From the NCBI RefSeq assembly GCF_003149375.1, contig NZ_QFWH01000005.1:78004-142003 (forward strand): a DNA stretch of 64,000 bases, written 5' to 3'. Made by a program: the position numbers and the translations under genes. This DNA is from Vampirovibrio chlorellavorus. Lineage in GTDB: Bacteria > Cyanobacteriota > Vampirovibrionia > Vampirovibrionales > Vampirovibrionaceae. Below the pieces are notes generated by a model. The model saw nothing but the letters and a program-made list of their open reading frames with translations. It was not told the DNA's origin and searched no databases. Shown one piece after another: positions 8,030 to 15,530 of this stretch (the stretch's first letter is position 1; each line of letters opens with the position of its first letter).

Positions 8030-8208
8030 GATGTACTGTGACCACGCTAAGATCTGCTGGCCATTCTCTTAGTTTCAAAGAAAATGGCGCATGAAGCTAA
8101 AGGGTTTAATCAAACGCTGTCCTTTTCCACGGCTAAATAACCATTTCAAACGTAAAATCCGGGGTCATGAAAAAAGTCTTGACCTTGGTCGGTCACAGAC
8201 TTTGAACA
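8030..8208 (-). ncRNA. Candidate structured RNA, 6S-like
   Basis: On the minus strand CTGTGACC (8198-8191) pairs perfectly with GGTCACAG (8043-8036), closing a domain of about 163 bases. Next inside, CCAAGGTC (8188-8181) pairs with GATCTTAG (8054-8047) with one mismatch. Toward the tip, AAATGG/CCATTT, AAAGG/CCTTT and GTTT/AAAC stack around a GATT loop. The long rod with unpaired flanks, the size near 180 bases and the terminator 14 bases past the closing stem all resemble 6S RNA. A TACAAT -10 lies at 8220-8215, but no good -35 is seen. The pairing is read by eye; identity as 6S RNA is inference and other regulatory RNAs are possible. Confidence 0.42.
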
Positions 8209-8532
8209 CTGCTTATTGTATGCAAAATGGCCGGTAATCATACCTAACCAGTTGGGTAGTTTCTGGGTGTGTTTCTGGTGGCAAGGGACACTTGCCACGC
8301 CGATTATTTTGGTGTGCGTCCATCATGACGGTTTTGAATGCGACGGTTTTGCATGCGGATGAATGGGCCCCTGTCTGGGGGGAGGCGTTTGGTCAGCCAG
8401 GGTGTCCGGCTTGATCCTGTTGGATCAAAATTGGCTCAAAAGAGGGCTTAAGCCGTTGGCTCCAAGATTATCCGTTTGACGGACGGGTTGTTCGGAGGGT
8501 CTTGTGTACGCTTTGTGGACAATGTCGGTGCT
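8209..8532. other. Intergenic stretch with repeats and palindromes
   Basis: No gene seen. It holds a hairpin GTGGCAAG-ggaca-CTTGCCAC (8278-8298) and a tandem 15-bp direct repeat with one mismatch (8327-8341 and 8342-8356). It also holds a perfect TTGATCC-tgtt-GGATCAA inverted repeat (8411-8428) and a GGCTTAAGCC palindrome near 8445. It forms the 3' flank of the usp gene. Confidence 0.5.
8327..8356. repeat. 15-bp imperfect tandem repeat
   Basis: GACGGTTTTGAATGC and GACGGTTTTGCATGC lie head-to-tail with one mismatch, in the noncoding region downstream of usp. Confidence 0.85.
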
Positions 8533-8991
8533 TCAGGTTCTCAGGGGCTCCTCTTGCGTGTGGCTGGCCTCCCGGGTTTTGTCACTGGCGGAGACGGGAT
8601 GGTGAATGGTCACCGGTTTACGACTGCGTTCCAACACCTGAGTGCTGGTGCTGCCCATGAACAGTTTGGTCAAACCGGTGCGCCCGTGTGAGCCCAGCAC
8701 GATTTGATCGGCGTTGATGTCATCCGCGTATCGGCAAATCTGATCCACGGTGTCACCCAGCGCGTAATCCGAACTGGCCACCGTGCAGTGCTGCCGCTCC
8801 AGGTAGTTTCTGGCTTTGCGCAGCAGGGCGGTGGCTTCCACGATGTCAAATTCCACCGTATTCAGGTCTGGCAGGACAGGTATGACAAACAGCAAATGGT
8901 ATTCGGTGCTTTGCGGGTTAAAGGTTTGCACCACCCACTCCAGCGTATGATTGGAACAGGCAGAACCATCAATGGGCAGCAGAATCCTCAT
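8533..8991 (-). CDS. Universal stress protein, UspA family
   Basis: A cytoplasmic single-domain Usp of 152 residues. It begins with MRILLPIDGSACSNHTLEW, the first strand and Asp of the Usp Rossmann-like fold. The nucleotide-binding signature G-2x-G-9x-G-S/T is present as GSHGRTGLTKLFMGST near residues 100-115. This places it in the ATP-binding subgroup. The last 20 residues are a polar tail. SD GAGGAGGAG precedes ATG 8991. It lies 25 bases downstream of an HTH-like gene, so the two are probably cotranscribed. No second domain or kinase partner is nearby. Confidence 0.9.
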   Translation of the reverse strand: MRILLPIDGSACSNHTLEWVVQTFNPQSTEYHLLFVIPVLPDLNTVEFDIVEATALLRKARNYLERQHCTVASSDYALGDTVDQICRYADDINADQIVLGSHGRTGLTKLFMGSTSTQVLERSRKPVTIHHPVSASDKTREASHTQEEPLRT

Positions 8992-9016
8992 GGTCAGTCT
9001 CTCTCCTCCTCATTAT

Positions 9017-9454
9017 TCACAGTTCACACTCATCATCAGGGGCTGGCTTTGGCGATTGCCGACCAGAGCGGCCTGTGGGCTGCCCGGTTGGTCTCCTGCC
9101 CCGGGAGGTCCGTTGTTTTTGGCGGCGCAGCAGTGCTTTCCTGCAGCGAAAGCGCGCAAGCGGGTCCAGAAGCACCAGCGGTAAGTCCAGACTGTTCATG
9201 CGGTAGTCGTAGGCATTTTGATGCAGGCGCTTCAGGCTGGCCAGCAAGGACAGAATTTCGCATTGGTAAAGCGCAGCCAGATCGATCACCGATGGGATCT
9301 GAATGGAGGGCGGATAGCCGCGGCCAAAGCATTGAATCAGCTTTTCCAGCCGCCATGCCACCACATCCGCCTTGACCGGTCGGGTTTGCGAGGCGGTTTT
9401 GGATCGTAGACTGTTGTTGAGCAACGAGCAATCCAGCAGAGACGGAGAGACCAT
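9017..9454 (-). CDS. Small HTH-like protein upstream of usp, 145 aa
   Basis: Residues about 25-95 (VVAWRLEKLIQCF, PPSIQIPSVIDLAALYQCEI, LLASLKRLHQNAYDYR) look like a helical or winged-helix DNA-binding region; the spacing recalls GntR-type helices, but no family is firmly assigned. The C-terminal 50 residues are basic and disordered-looking, ending PDDECEL. AGGAGG with a 6-base spacer before ATG 9454 is a very strong SD. It lies within the palindrome AGGAG-C-CTCCT, which could mask it. A TATAAT at 9515-9510 supplies the promoter. The pairing with usp 25 bases downstream suggests a stress-linked regulator (inference). Confidence 0.6.
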   Translation of the reverse strand: MVSPSLLDCSLLNNSLRSKTASQTRPVKADVVAWRLEKLIQCFGRGYPPSIQIPSVIDLAALYQCEILSLLASLKRLHQNAYDYRMNSLDLPLVLLDPLARFRCRKALLRRQKQRTSRGRRPTGQPTGRSGRQSPKPAPDDECEL

Positions 9455-9509
9455 CAGGAGCCTCCTTTTTTCACGTATCTCCTGACGAGAGGCTGGGGAA
9501 TTGCCTATT

Positions 9510-9515
9510 ATTATA
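9510..9515 (-). promoter_or_regulatory. -10 element for the HTH-usp operon
   Basis: A perfect TATAAT on the minus strand, about 55 bases before ATG 9454. No convincing -35 is seen, so an activator or alternative contacts may be used. Confidence 0.5.
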
Positions 9516-9588
9516 GTCTTTTGCCTGTTACTTTGGATTGCTCGTTTGGCTAGGTCGTATCAGGGTGGATAGGCCTGTGGCCAAGCGT

Positions 9589-10512
9589 TTAACCGGCGGC
9601 GCACTGTACGCCGGAATCCACGCCGTTGCCCGCGCCGCAGATCCCTTCCGCTTTGTAGTCGGTGAGATTGCTGATGATGTTTTCAGCCATGCTGCTGGTA
9701 GGCGCGTTGTAATCGGCAATATTGTAGGCCGCGATGTTGGTCAGGTCGCTGACCGAGAGGATCTGCTCCGATAAGATCTGCACTACATTGCGCAGTACCG
9801 GATCGTTCAATGCCCCGGTTCGCTCGGCGGAGGCGAACAGTTTCTGGAAGGCGGCGATCTCCGGGCAGGCGGTCGGATCGGTGAGGGGATCTGTCACCGC
9901 GTTGGGGTCCATAGAGGCGTTGTCATACCCAATTAGCGATGTAATGCCATCCAGGGTGTAAAATTTTCCGTTGAATTCAAACATACTGGCGCTGAACTCT
10001 GATGGCCTTCTGGAGTTCAGAGCCACGGTTTCAATGGCTTTTTGAATCTCGGCAATGCGGTGGCCCTGGTTGGATAGCGCTATCAGGGTGTTGAATTCAG
10101 ACTGGCTTATAGCGCCTTTCTCAAGCAGTTGTTGGGCTATGGACTTGAGGGTATTGGCCAGTGAATGCGTGGTTCCATTGGCCCCTGCGGTGAGGATTGA
10201 GGTGGAAAGATCCTGGGGATGATCGGGCAGTCGGATGGTGGTTCCATTCGACAGGGTGATTTGAATCTCTCCCGGTTGCAGCGGAGCCCCGGTTACCCCG
10301 CCCGTGGGAGAGGATGGGGTGCTGGTTCCGCCGGTGGTTTGCGCCGGTTTGGAGCCCAGCATATTTTTAAACAGGGTAGAGACGTTATCGCCAAGATTGG
10401 CCAAAGCGACGCAGGAGGCCCCCAGCACAATGGCCGCAATCAGGCCGTACTCGCTCAAGGCATTTCCTGCCAGCGGGCGGCCCAGTCTGGTTTTAGCGGA
10501 GCGATTCGACAT
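9589..10512 (-). CDS. Flp-type pilin with long C-terminal extension, 307 aa
   Basis: The N-terminus has a positively charged leader (MSNRSAKTRLGRPLAG), then NALSEYGLIAAIVLGASCVALANLG and VSTLFKNML. This matches the Flp/Fap pilin pattern: G at the prepilin peptidase site, Glu-Tyr at +5/+6 of the mature helix, and LG..S..F after it. Normal Flp pilins are 50-80 residues. Here about 240 residues follow, starting with a Thr/Ser/Gly/Pro linker (residues 57-80) and continuing as a mostly polar globular region of unknown family. No tad assembly genes or prepilin peptidase are in the window, so assembly must rely on distant genes. It may be a pilus-tip or adhesin-like minor subunit (inference). Confidence 0.7.
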   Translation of the reverse strand: MSNRSAKTRLGRPLAGNALSEYGLIAAIVLGASCVALANLGDNVSTLFKNMLGSKPAQTTGGTSTPSSPTGGVTGAPLQPGEIQITLSNGTTIRLPDHPQDLSTSILTAGANGTTHSLANTLKSIAQQLLEKGAISQSEFNTLIALSNQGHRIAEIQKAIETVALNSRRPSEFSASMFEFNGKFYTLDGITSLIGYDNASMDPNAVTDPLTDPTACPEIAAFQKLFASAERTGALNDPVLRNVVQILSEQILSVSDLTNIAAYNIADYNAPTSSMAENIISNLTDYKAEGICGAGNGVDSGVQCAAG

Positions 10513-10848
10513 CGGGTTTTCTTCCTTTGCCTTGTGGCGACCTGGTTGTTGCCTGATCGAGGGGGAGGGGCGTCTTTGTTTTTGGCGGTCTCTTTTCCTG
10601 ATTTCGACTTATTGGTGGTAAATCTACAGTATTTTTCATTCTTTTTTACATTTCTTTTCATTTGCCGGGTTCCCACTCCCTTGCGAATGATGGGCCTTAC
10701 CGGGAGCCCAGACACTGCCAGCGCCTGCTCCAGGGGATAAAAAGGCGTCTTTATTTCAGAGGTTATTTATTGTAGATATAGGTACTTGTTCTCACTGTCG
10801 TCTCATTGTATTGCTTGTATGAAGGCCGTAATACGGAGGGGTTCTCTT

Positions 10849-11712
10849 ATGTATGGAGCAGGATTTTCCGGAATTCAATGTCCACTGCCAGGAATGAGCC
10901 GAGCCATGCGGCCACGGAGTATTGAGGAGCGTTACCCTGACTGGCCCACAACCGCGCCCTTGCCACTGGGTTCCCCGGAGGAGAAGGAGGCGCGTTGTAG
11001 CACCCTGCTTCGGCAGAAGTTGCAATCGCTGTGGCAGGCGCTAAACCGTCGTCTTTCGGCGATGGGTCTTAAAAAGAAGGCGTCTGTAACGGAGCTGATG
11101 TTGCTGCCCCTGGGGCCAGCCTCCCGGAAGCCCGTTTCTCGGAACGCAAACCCGCTTCGTTTTGGCGCGCCCACTCTGTACAAAACCCGGCAGATTCCCA
11201 TTCCCCAGCGTATTAATCTTGAAAAAAAAGTGGCGGTGGTCGATGAGTCCAACGGGCATGAGCTGGAGTTGTCCCAATATGGCAATTTAAGTGAGCATGG
11301 GGCTTTTTGGCTGAAAAACGTAATCGGCCTGACTCTGGGTACTTTGGGCCGGTCCCGTGCCCCGCAAAGAATTGGCAACACTGTGCCAGTAACCTTTTAT
11401 GCGCTGGATCTCGATGTTCCTTACGCCATCCGGCATACGGACACAGGAGAGGCCATTGCGGAGTATCTGTTGCAGGAGGCCATGCAGCAAGCCCGCAAGG
11501 CCAATTTACGCTTGCTAATCAAGCCGGAATCCGCCCAGCAAAGAAAAGACTACAAGCAATTGGGATTCGTCTCGCTGGAGAAAGCCTTGCAACGCTATGT
11601 CCCTCGGGATCAATCCAATCGCCCGCCCAGGGACATGCAAGGCTGGCTGGCCTACGACGGTTTTTTAGTGGGTTACCCTAGGGAGCGAATCGCTTCAGTA
11701 CAATCGCTGTAA
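10849..11712 (+). CDS. Hypothetical protein, 287 aa
   Basis: ATG 10849 (MYGAGFSGIQC) follows GGAGGGG with an 8-base spacer; an upstream start at 10786 lacks this. The first 100 residues are basic and low in structure. Residues about 180-250 alternate strands and helices (PYAIRHTDTGEAIAEYLLQE, ARKANLRLLIKPES, DYKQLGF). The helix followed by a ...QLGF ending weakly recalls the C-terminal half of a GNAT acetyltransferase, but no acetyl-CoA loop is obvious. It converges on fadN and overlaps its end by 35 bases. Confidence 0.6.
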   Translation: MYGAGFSGIQCPLPGMSRAMRPRSIEERYPDWPTTAPLPLGSPEEKEARCSTLLRQKLQSLWQALNRRLSAMGLKKKASVTELMLLPLGPASRKPVSRNANPLRFGAPTLYKTRQIPIPQRINLEKKVAVVDESNGHELELSQYGNLSEHGAFWLKNVIGLTLGTLGRSRAPQRIGNTVPVTFYALDLDVPYAIRHTDTGEAIAEYLLQEAMQQARKANLRLLIKPESAQQRKDYKQLGFVSLEKALQRYVPRDQSNRPPRDMQGWLAYDGFLVGYPRERIASVQSL

Positions 11713-14308
11713 AATCAGCCATCCAGCGCAGTTGCAGGGCATCCAGTCCAGTCAGGGGCTGCCCGGAAATCACCCGTTTGGCCAGTTTTGGAGTGCGGCG
11801 CGCCTGTCTCAAGTCATCCAGCGAATCGCTCACACGGCTGGGATCTTCTCGCAGGGGCTTGCCGCTTTTCAGGGTGTGGGCAATGCGTTTTTGGGTTTGC
11901 CGGGTTTGAATCAGCGATAAAAATTGTTCCCGCTCCAGTTGCAGCAGGTCGTTTTCAGAGACGGGCCGGGCGCTACTGGTTTGTCCGCCGGTTAATACCT
12001 CAGCCAGGGCGTCGGCCACCACCACATCGTGCCAGGTGGCATCCCCTTTGGCATAGAAATCATCAATGGCCATTCGCAGGGCCGCCTTGCCACTGGGCCC
12101 AGGCAAGCGATAGGTGCCGGGCTTGGGCGGCTGGTAATTGGGGACCAGCGAAAGCGCTTTGGCCTTGGCATCGGCCAGCACCCGATCCGGGTTCATACTG
12201 ATGCCGTCTGTCGGGTTACCCCACAGCTTGCTTTGGGCGTCCTGCGCCGAAGTGGACACGGCCAACTGGGGCATGAGAATGGCCTGAAAGGCTTTGCGCA
12301 CCGGGGGGATCACCCCACCTTTGCGGTTTGCTTCTTCCTGACACCGGGCCAGATAGCGAGCGCAGCCCCCCCAACCGGGGATGAGTCCCACGCCGCTTTC
12401 CACGAGCCCCATGTAGGTTTCGGCGTTGAGTTGCAGGGCATCGCAATGCAGCAAAATTTCGCAGCCGCCGCCAATGGCCATGCCGTTGGGGGCCCCCACC
12501 ACCGGGAAGGGGGCATAGCGCAGGGCGCTGAACACGCTTTGCCCCTGGTACACCAATAGCTCCACGGCCTTATACAGCCCCGCCCCAAACAGTTGACCCA
12601 AGCCGGTTTTCCGCATGAACGGATGGCGAATGAGCTGAAAGCCAGCGTCGATGAGGCCCAGATTGGCCCCCAACGAGAAGTTTTTTTCCGCGTTATAAAT
12701 GACCATGGCCTTGTAGCGGCTGGCATTGTCGCTCATGAATCGCACGCTGTCATTGATCACGTGCAGCACGGACGGGTCCAGGGTGTTCATTTTGGAATGA
12801 AATTCCAGACAGGTCACCCCATCGCCCAAATCCCACAGGCTGGCGGAATGATGGTGGGCTAAAACGTTTCGGCTGTGCTTGATTTCCCCAAAGTTCAGGC
12901 AGCCCGGTTGATCCGGTAAGGGAGCGTAGTCGGCCTGCTGGCGCTCAAAATCAAACACCAGCCGGGATAGTTTGCCGTCCATCGTTTTGTAAAACGGGCG
13001 ATTTTCAGCCAGTTTCAGGACCGGCGGCAGCGCAATGCCATCGGCTTGTACCCGCTGACAAAACCAGTCCACCCCCACCTGATCAATTTGCTCAAAGGGT
13101 CCCCAGTGGGCGTTGTACCCACCCCGCAGGGCGGCGTCCACATCGGCAATATCATCGGCGATTTCGGGAATCAGCGTGGCCGCATACAGCAGGGTATCCC
13201 GCACCACCACCCAGGCGAAGCGCCCATAGCGATCGTCCGTTTCAAACATGGCTTTGGGGCCCTGCTTACGAGCGGCTTTTACGCAGGCCAGCCTGGGTTT
13301 TTCCACCGGATAATAGTCCCCGTCGCTCAGGCGCACGGCCAATTTTTGTTTGCTGCCGTCCGGGTTTTTTCGCATCCGGTAAAATCCGCCGTGGGGGGCG
13401 TTGCGTCCTGTACAGCCCGCTTTCAGCAAATTCCCTACCAGGCTTAGCCCTTTTTCATGATCAAATTTGCGGAAGGCGTCATCGGCGGGCAGGGTTTTCA
13501 GCAGGCTTTCCGTCACCAGCGGAATAATGCCGATGCCCACCAGATCCAGCAGACCGAATATGCCCTCCTTGGGGTAGCCGATGGGCTTGCCCAGAATGGC
13601 GTCCACCCTTTCAATGGGCATGTCCTGCTCAATGGCCTCCGTAATGGCCCGAAACATGAAGTAAATGCCGATGCGATTGGCCAGAAAGGCCGGGGTATCT
13701 TTGCAGATAATCACGTTTTTACCCAGATGCACATCGCCGAAGGCTTGCATTCTCGGGGCAATGTCCGCATCGGTGTCCGGGCCGCTGACGATTTCCAGCA
13801 GGTGCATAAAGCGAGGCGGGTTGAAAAAATGGGTGATGATAAAGCGTTTTCTAAAGGCCTCCGAGCGTCCTTCAATGAGCGTTTCCAGCGGAATGGTGGA
13901 GGTGTTGGAGGCGATTACCGCCGTAGGTTTGCACAGGGTTTCCAGTCGGGCGTAAAGGGCCCGTTTGATGTCCAGATTCTCGATGATCACTTCCACTACC
14001 CAGTCGGCCTCGGCCACCGCTTCGGCCAGATGATCCTCCAGATTGCCGGGGGTAATGCGTTTGGCATTGTCCGGGTGCATGAAGCCAGCGTTCAGTGGAT
14101 CGGTTGCCGGGGTGGCTTTCAGCATGCGCTGGATGGCGTTGTTGGCGATGGCGTTTCGGGCAGCTGTATCTCCACTGGGGGCATTGGGCGGCACAATATC
14201 CAGCAGATACACCTGCACTCCGGCGTTGGCTAGTTGGGCGGCAATACCGGAACCCATGGCTCCCGCGCCCAGAACCGCCGCTTTTCGAATGAACGGTGTT
14301 TCCGCCAT
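11678..14308 (-). CDS. fadN: 3-hydroxyacyl-CoA dehydrogenase / enoyl-CoA hydratase, FadN type
   Basis: A bifunctional beta-oxidation enzyme that hydrates trans-2-enoyl-CoA and oxidises L-3-hydroxyacyl-CoA with NAD+. The dehydrogenase is N-terminal: the NAD loop is VLGAGAMGSGIAAQLANAG and the catalytic His lies in ITHFFNPPRFMHLLEIV. Two dehydrogenase C-terminal domains follow, then the crotonase domain at the C-terminus (PVVGAPNGMAIGGGCEILL, GLVESGVGLIPGWGG with the catalytic Glu). This order is that of Bacillus FadN, reversed relative to E. coli FadB. ATG 14308 (MAETPF) follows AGGATAGGAC; an upstream ATG 14350 is weaker. The length of 876 residues exceeds the usual roughly 790, with extra sequence at the C-terminus. 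It is the last gene of the beta-oxidation operon, 43 bases after fadA. Confidence 0.92.
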   Translation of the reverse strand: MAETPFIRKAAVLGAGAMGSGIAAQLANAGVQVYLLDIVPPNAPSGDTAARNAIANNAIQRMLKATPATDPLNAGFMHPDNAKRITPGNLEDHLAEAVAEADWVVEVIIENLDIKRALYARLETLCKPTAVIASNTSTIPLETLIEGRSEAFRKRFIITHFFNPPRFMHLLEIVSGPDTDADIAPRMQAFGDVHLGKNVIICKDTPAFLANRIGIYFMFRAITEAIEQDMPIERVDAILGKPIGYPKEGIFGLLDLVGIGIIPLVTESLLKTLPADDAFRKFDHEKGLSLVGNLLKAGCTGRNAPHGGFYRMRKNPDGSKQKLAVRLSDGDYYPVEKPRLACVKAARKQGPKAMFETDDRYGRFAWVVVRDTLLYAATLIPEIADDIADVDAALRGGYNAHWGPFEQIDQVGVDWFCQRVQADGIALPPVLKLAENRPFYKTMDGKLSRLVFDFERQQADYAPLPDQPGCLNFGEIKHSRNVLAHHHSASLWDLGDGVTCLEFHSKMNTLDPSVLHVINDSVRFMSDNASRYKAMVIYNAEKNFSLGANLGLIDAGFQLIRHPFMRKTGLGQLFGAGLYKAVELLVYQGQSVFSALRYAPFPVVGAPNGMAIGGGCEILLHCDALQLNAETYMGLVESGVGLIPGWGGCARYLARCQEEANRKGGVIPPVRKAFQAILMPQLAVSTSAQDAQSKLWGNPTDGISMNPDRVLADAKAKALSLVPNYQPPKPGTYRLPGPSGKAALRMAIDDFYAKGDATWHDVVVADALAEVLTGGQTSSARPVSENDLLQLEREQFLSLIQTRQTQKRIAHTLKSGKPLREDPSRVSDSLDDLRQARRTPKLAKRVISGQPLTGLDALQLRWMADFTAIVLKRFAP

Positions 14309-14351
14309 AGCCAGTCCTATCCTTTCAGTGATTTGTTGTGAGCTGCGCATT

Positions 14352-15530
14352 CTAGCTGATGTTGGGGTTTTCCAGCACGATAGCCACCCCCTGGCCGCCG
14401 CCGATACACATGGCGGCTAAGCCGTAGCGTTGGCCGGTGCGTTGCAGCAGTCGGGCTACCTTACCGGTAATGCGGGCCCCGGAGGCTCCCAGTGGATGAC
14501 CCAAGGCAATGGCCCCGCCATCCCGATTGAGTTTGTTTGCATCCACCGCTAAACCCAGCCGATCCAGTTCCTGCAAGACGGCCAGAGTCTGTACGGCGAA
14601 GGCCTCGTTCAACTCCACCACGCCGATGTCTTGCATGCTTAATCCGGCGCGTTGTAGCGCTTTCTGGATGGCATTGACCGGGCCAATGCCCATAATTTCC
14701 GGTTCGCAGCCAGACCCGGCAAAGGCCTTGATGCGGGCCAAAATTGGCAGTTGATGTTCTTGGGCGTATTCCTGAGAGGCCAGCACCACCAGCGAGGCCC
14801 CATCAGTATGCGGAGAGGAGGTTCCGGCGGTCACTGTGCCATCCTGCAAAAAGGCCGGTTTCAGCTTTTGCAACTGCTCCAGCGAGCTATCGGGGCGCAC
14901 GCTGTCATCCAAGGACAACCCTGCCAGAGGCATGATTTCATCGTCAAAATGCCCTTGCTGTTGGGCTTGGGCCGCTTTTTGATGGGACTGCAAGGCAAAG
15001 GCTTCCTGAGCGGCCCGGTCAATCTGGAATTGGGCGGCCAGATTCTCGGCGGTGATGCCCATGTTCATAAAGCCTTTGGCGTTGCCCCCATAGACTTTGG
15101 GGTTGAGCATGGGGTTCCACCCGGCCATGGGAATGCGGCTGATGGACTGCACCCCGGCGCACAGCATGACTTCTGCTTCTCCGGCCCCGATGGCGTTTTT
15201 GGCATCGGCGATAATGTGCATGGACGATCCACAAAAACGATCCACACTGATCCCGCCTACGCTGTGCGGCAACCCGGCCTCCGGGTTCAGCACAATCATG
15301 CGGGCCAGATTCAGCCCTTGCTCGGCCTCCTGATGCACACAGCCCAGCAGCAGGGCTTCCACATGATTGGGATTGATACCGGTGCGTTTGAGGCTTTCGG
15401 CAATGAGGGCGGCCACCATGTCATCCGGTAATAAACTGGCGAACTTTCCCTGTTTGGGGCTGCCGGAGGTGGGTTCCACGGCCTTGGCAAAGGGGGTGCG
15501 CAAATAATCGACAATGACGGCCTGCTTCAT
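14352..15530 (-). CDS. fadA: Acetyl-CoA acyltransferase (3-ketoacyl-CoA thiolase)
   Basis: This thiolase cleaves 3-ketoacyl-CoA with CoA to acetyl-CoA and a shortened acyl-CoA. All three catalytic signatures are visible: the nucleophile Cys in VDRFCGSSMH (about residue 90), the His in GGAIALGHPLGASGAR, and the second Cys in AAMCIGGGQG near the C-terminus. At 392 residues it is standard length. ATG 15530 overlaps the stop of the FadE-FadD gene as ATGA, showing translational coupling. It is the middle gene of the beta-oxidation operon. Confidence 0.95.
   Translation of the reverse strand: MKQAVIVDYLRTPFAKAVEPTSGSPKQGKFASLLPDDMVAALIAESLKRTGINPNHVEALLLGCVHQEAEQGLNLARMIVLNPEAGLPHSVGGISVDRFCGSSMHIIADAKNAIGAGEAEVMLCAGVQSISRIPMAGWNPMLNPKVYGGNAKGFMNMGITAENLAAQFQIDRAAQEAFALQSHQKAAQAQQQGHFDDEIMPLAGLSLDDSVRPDSSLEQLQKLKPAFLQDGTVTAGTSSPHTDGASLVVLASQEYAQEHQLPILARIKAFAGSGCEPEIMGIGPVNAIQKALQRAGLSMQDIGVVELNEAFAVQTLAVLQELDRLGLAVDANKLNRDGGAIALGHPLGASGARITGKVARLLQRTGQRYGLAAMCIGGGQGVAIVLENPNIS

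Noticed and set aside
9036-9431. Second minus-strand frame overlapping the HTH-like gene
   Set aside because: Has no strong ribosome site, whereas the overlapping 9017-9454 frame has AGGAGG and a TATAAT promoter.
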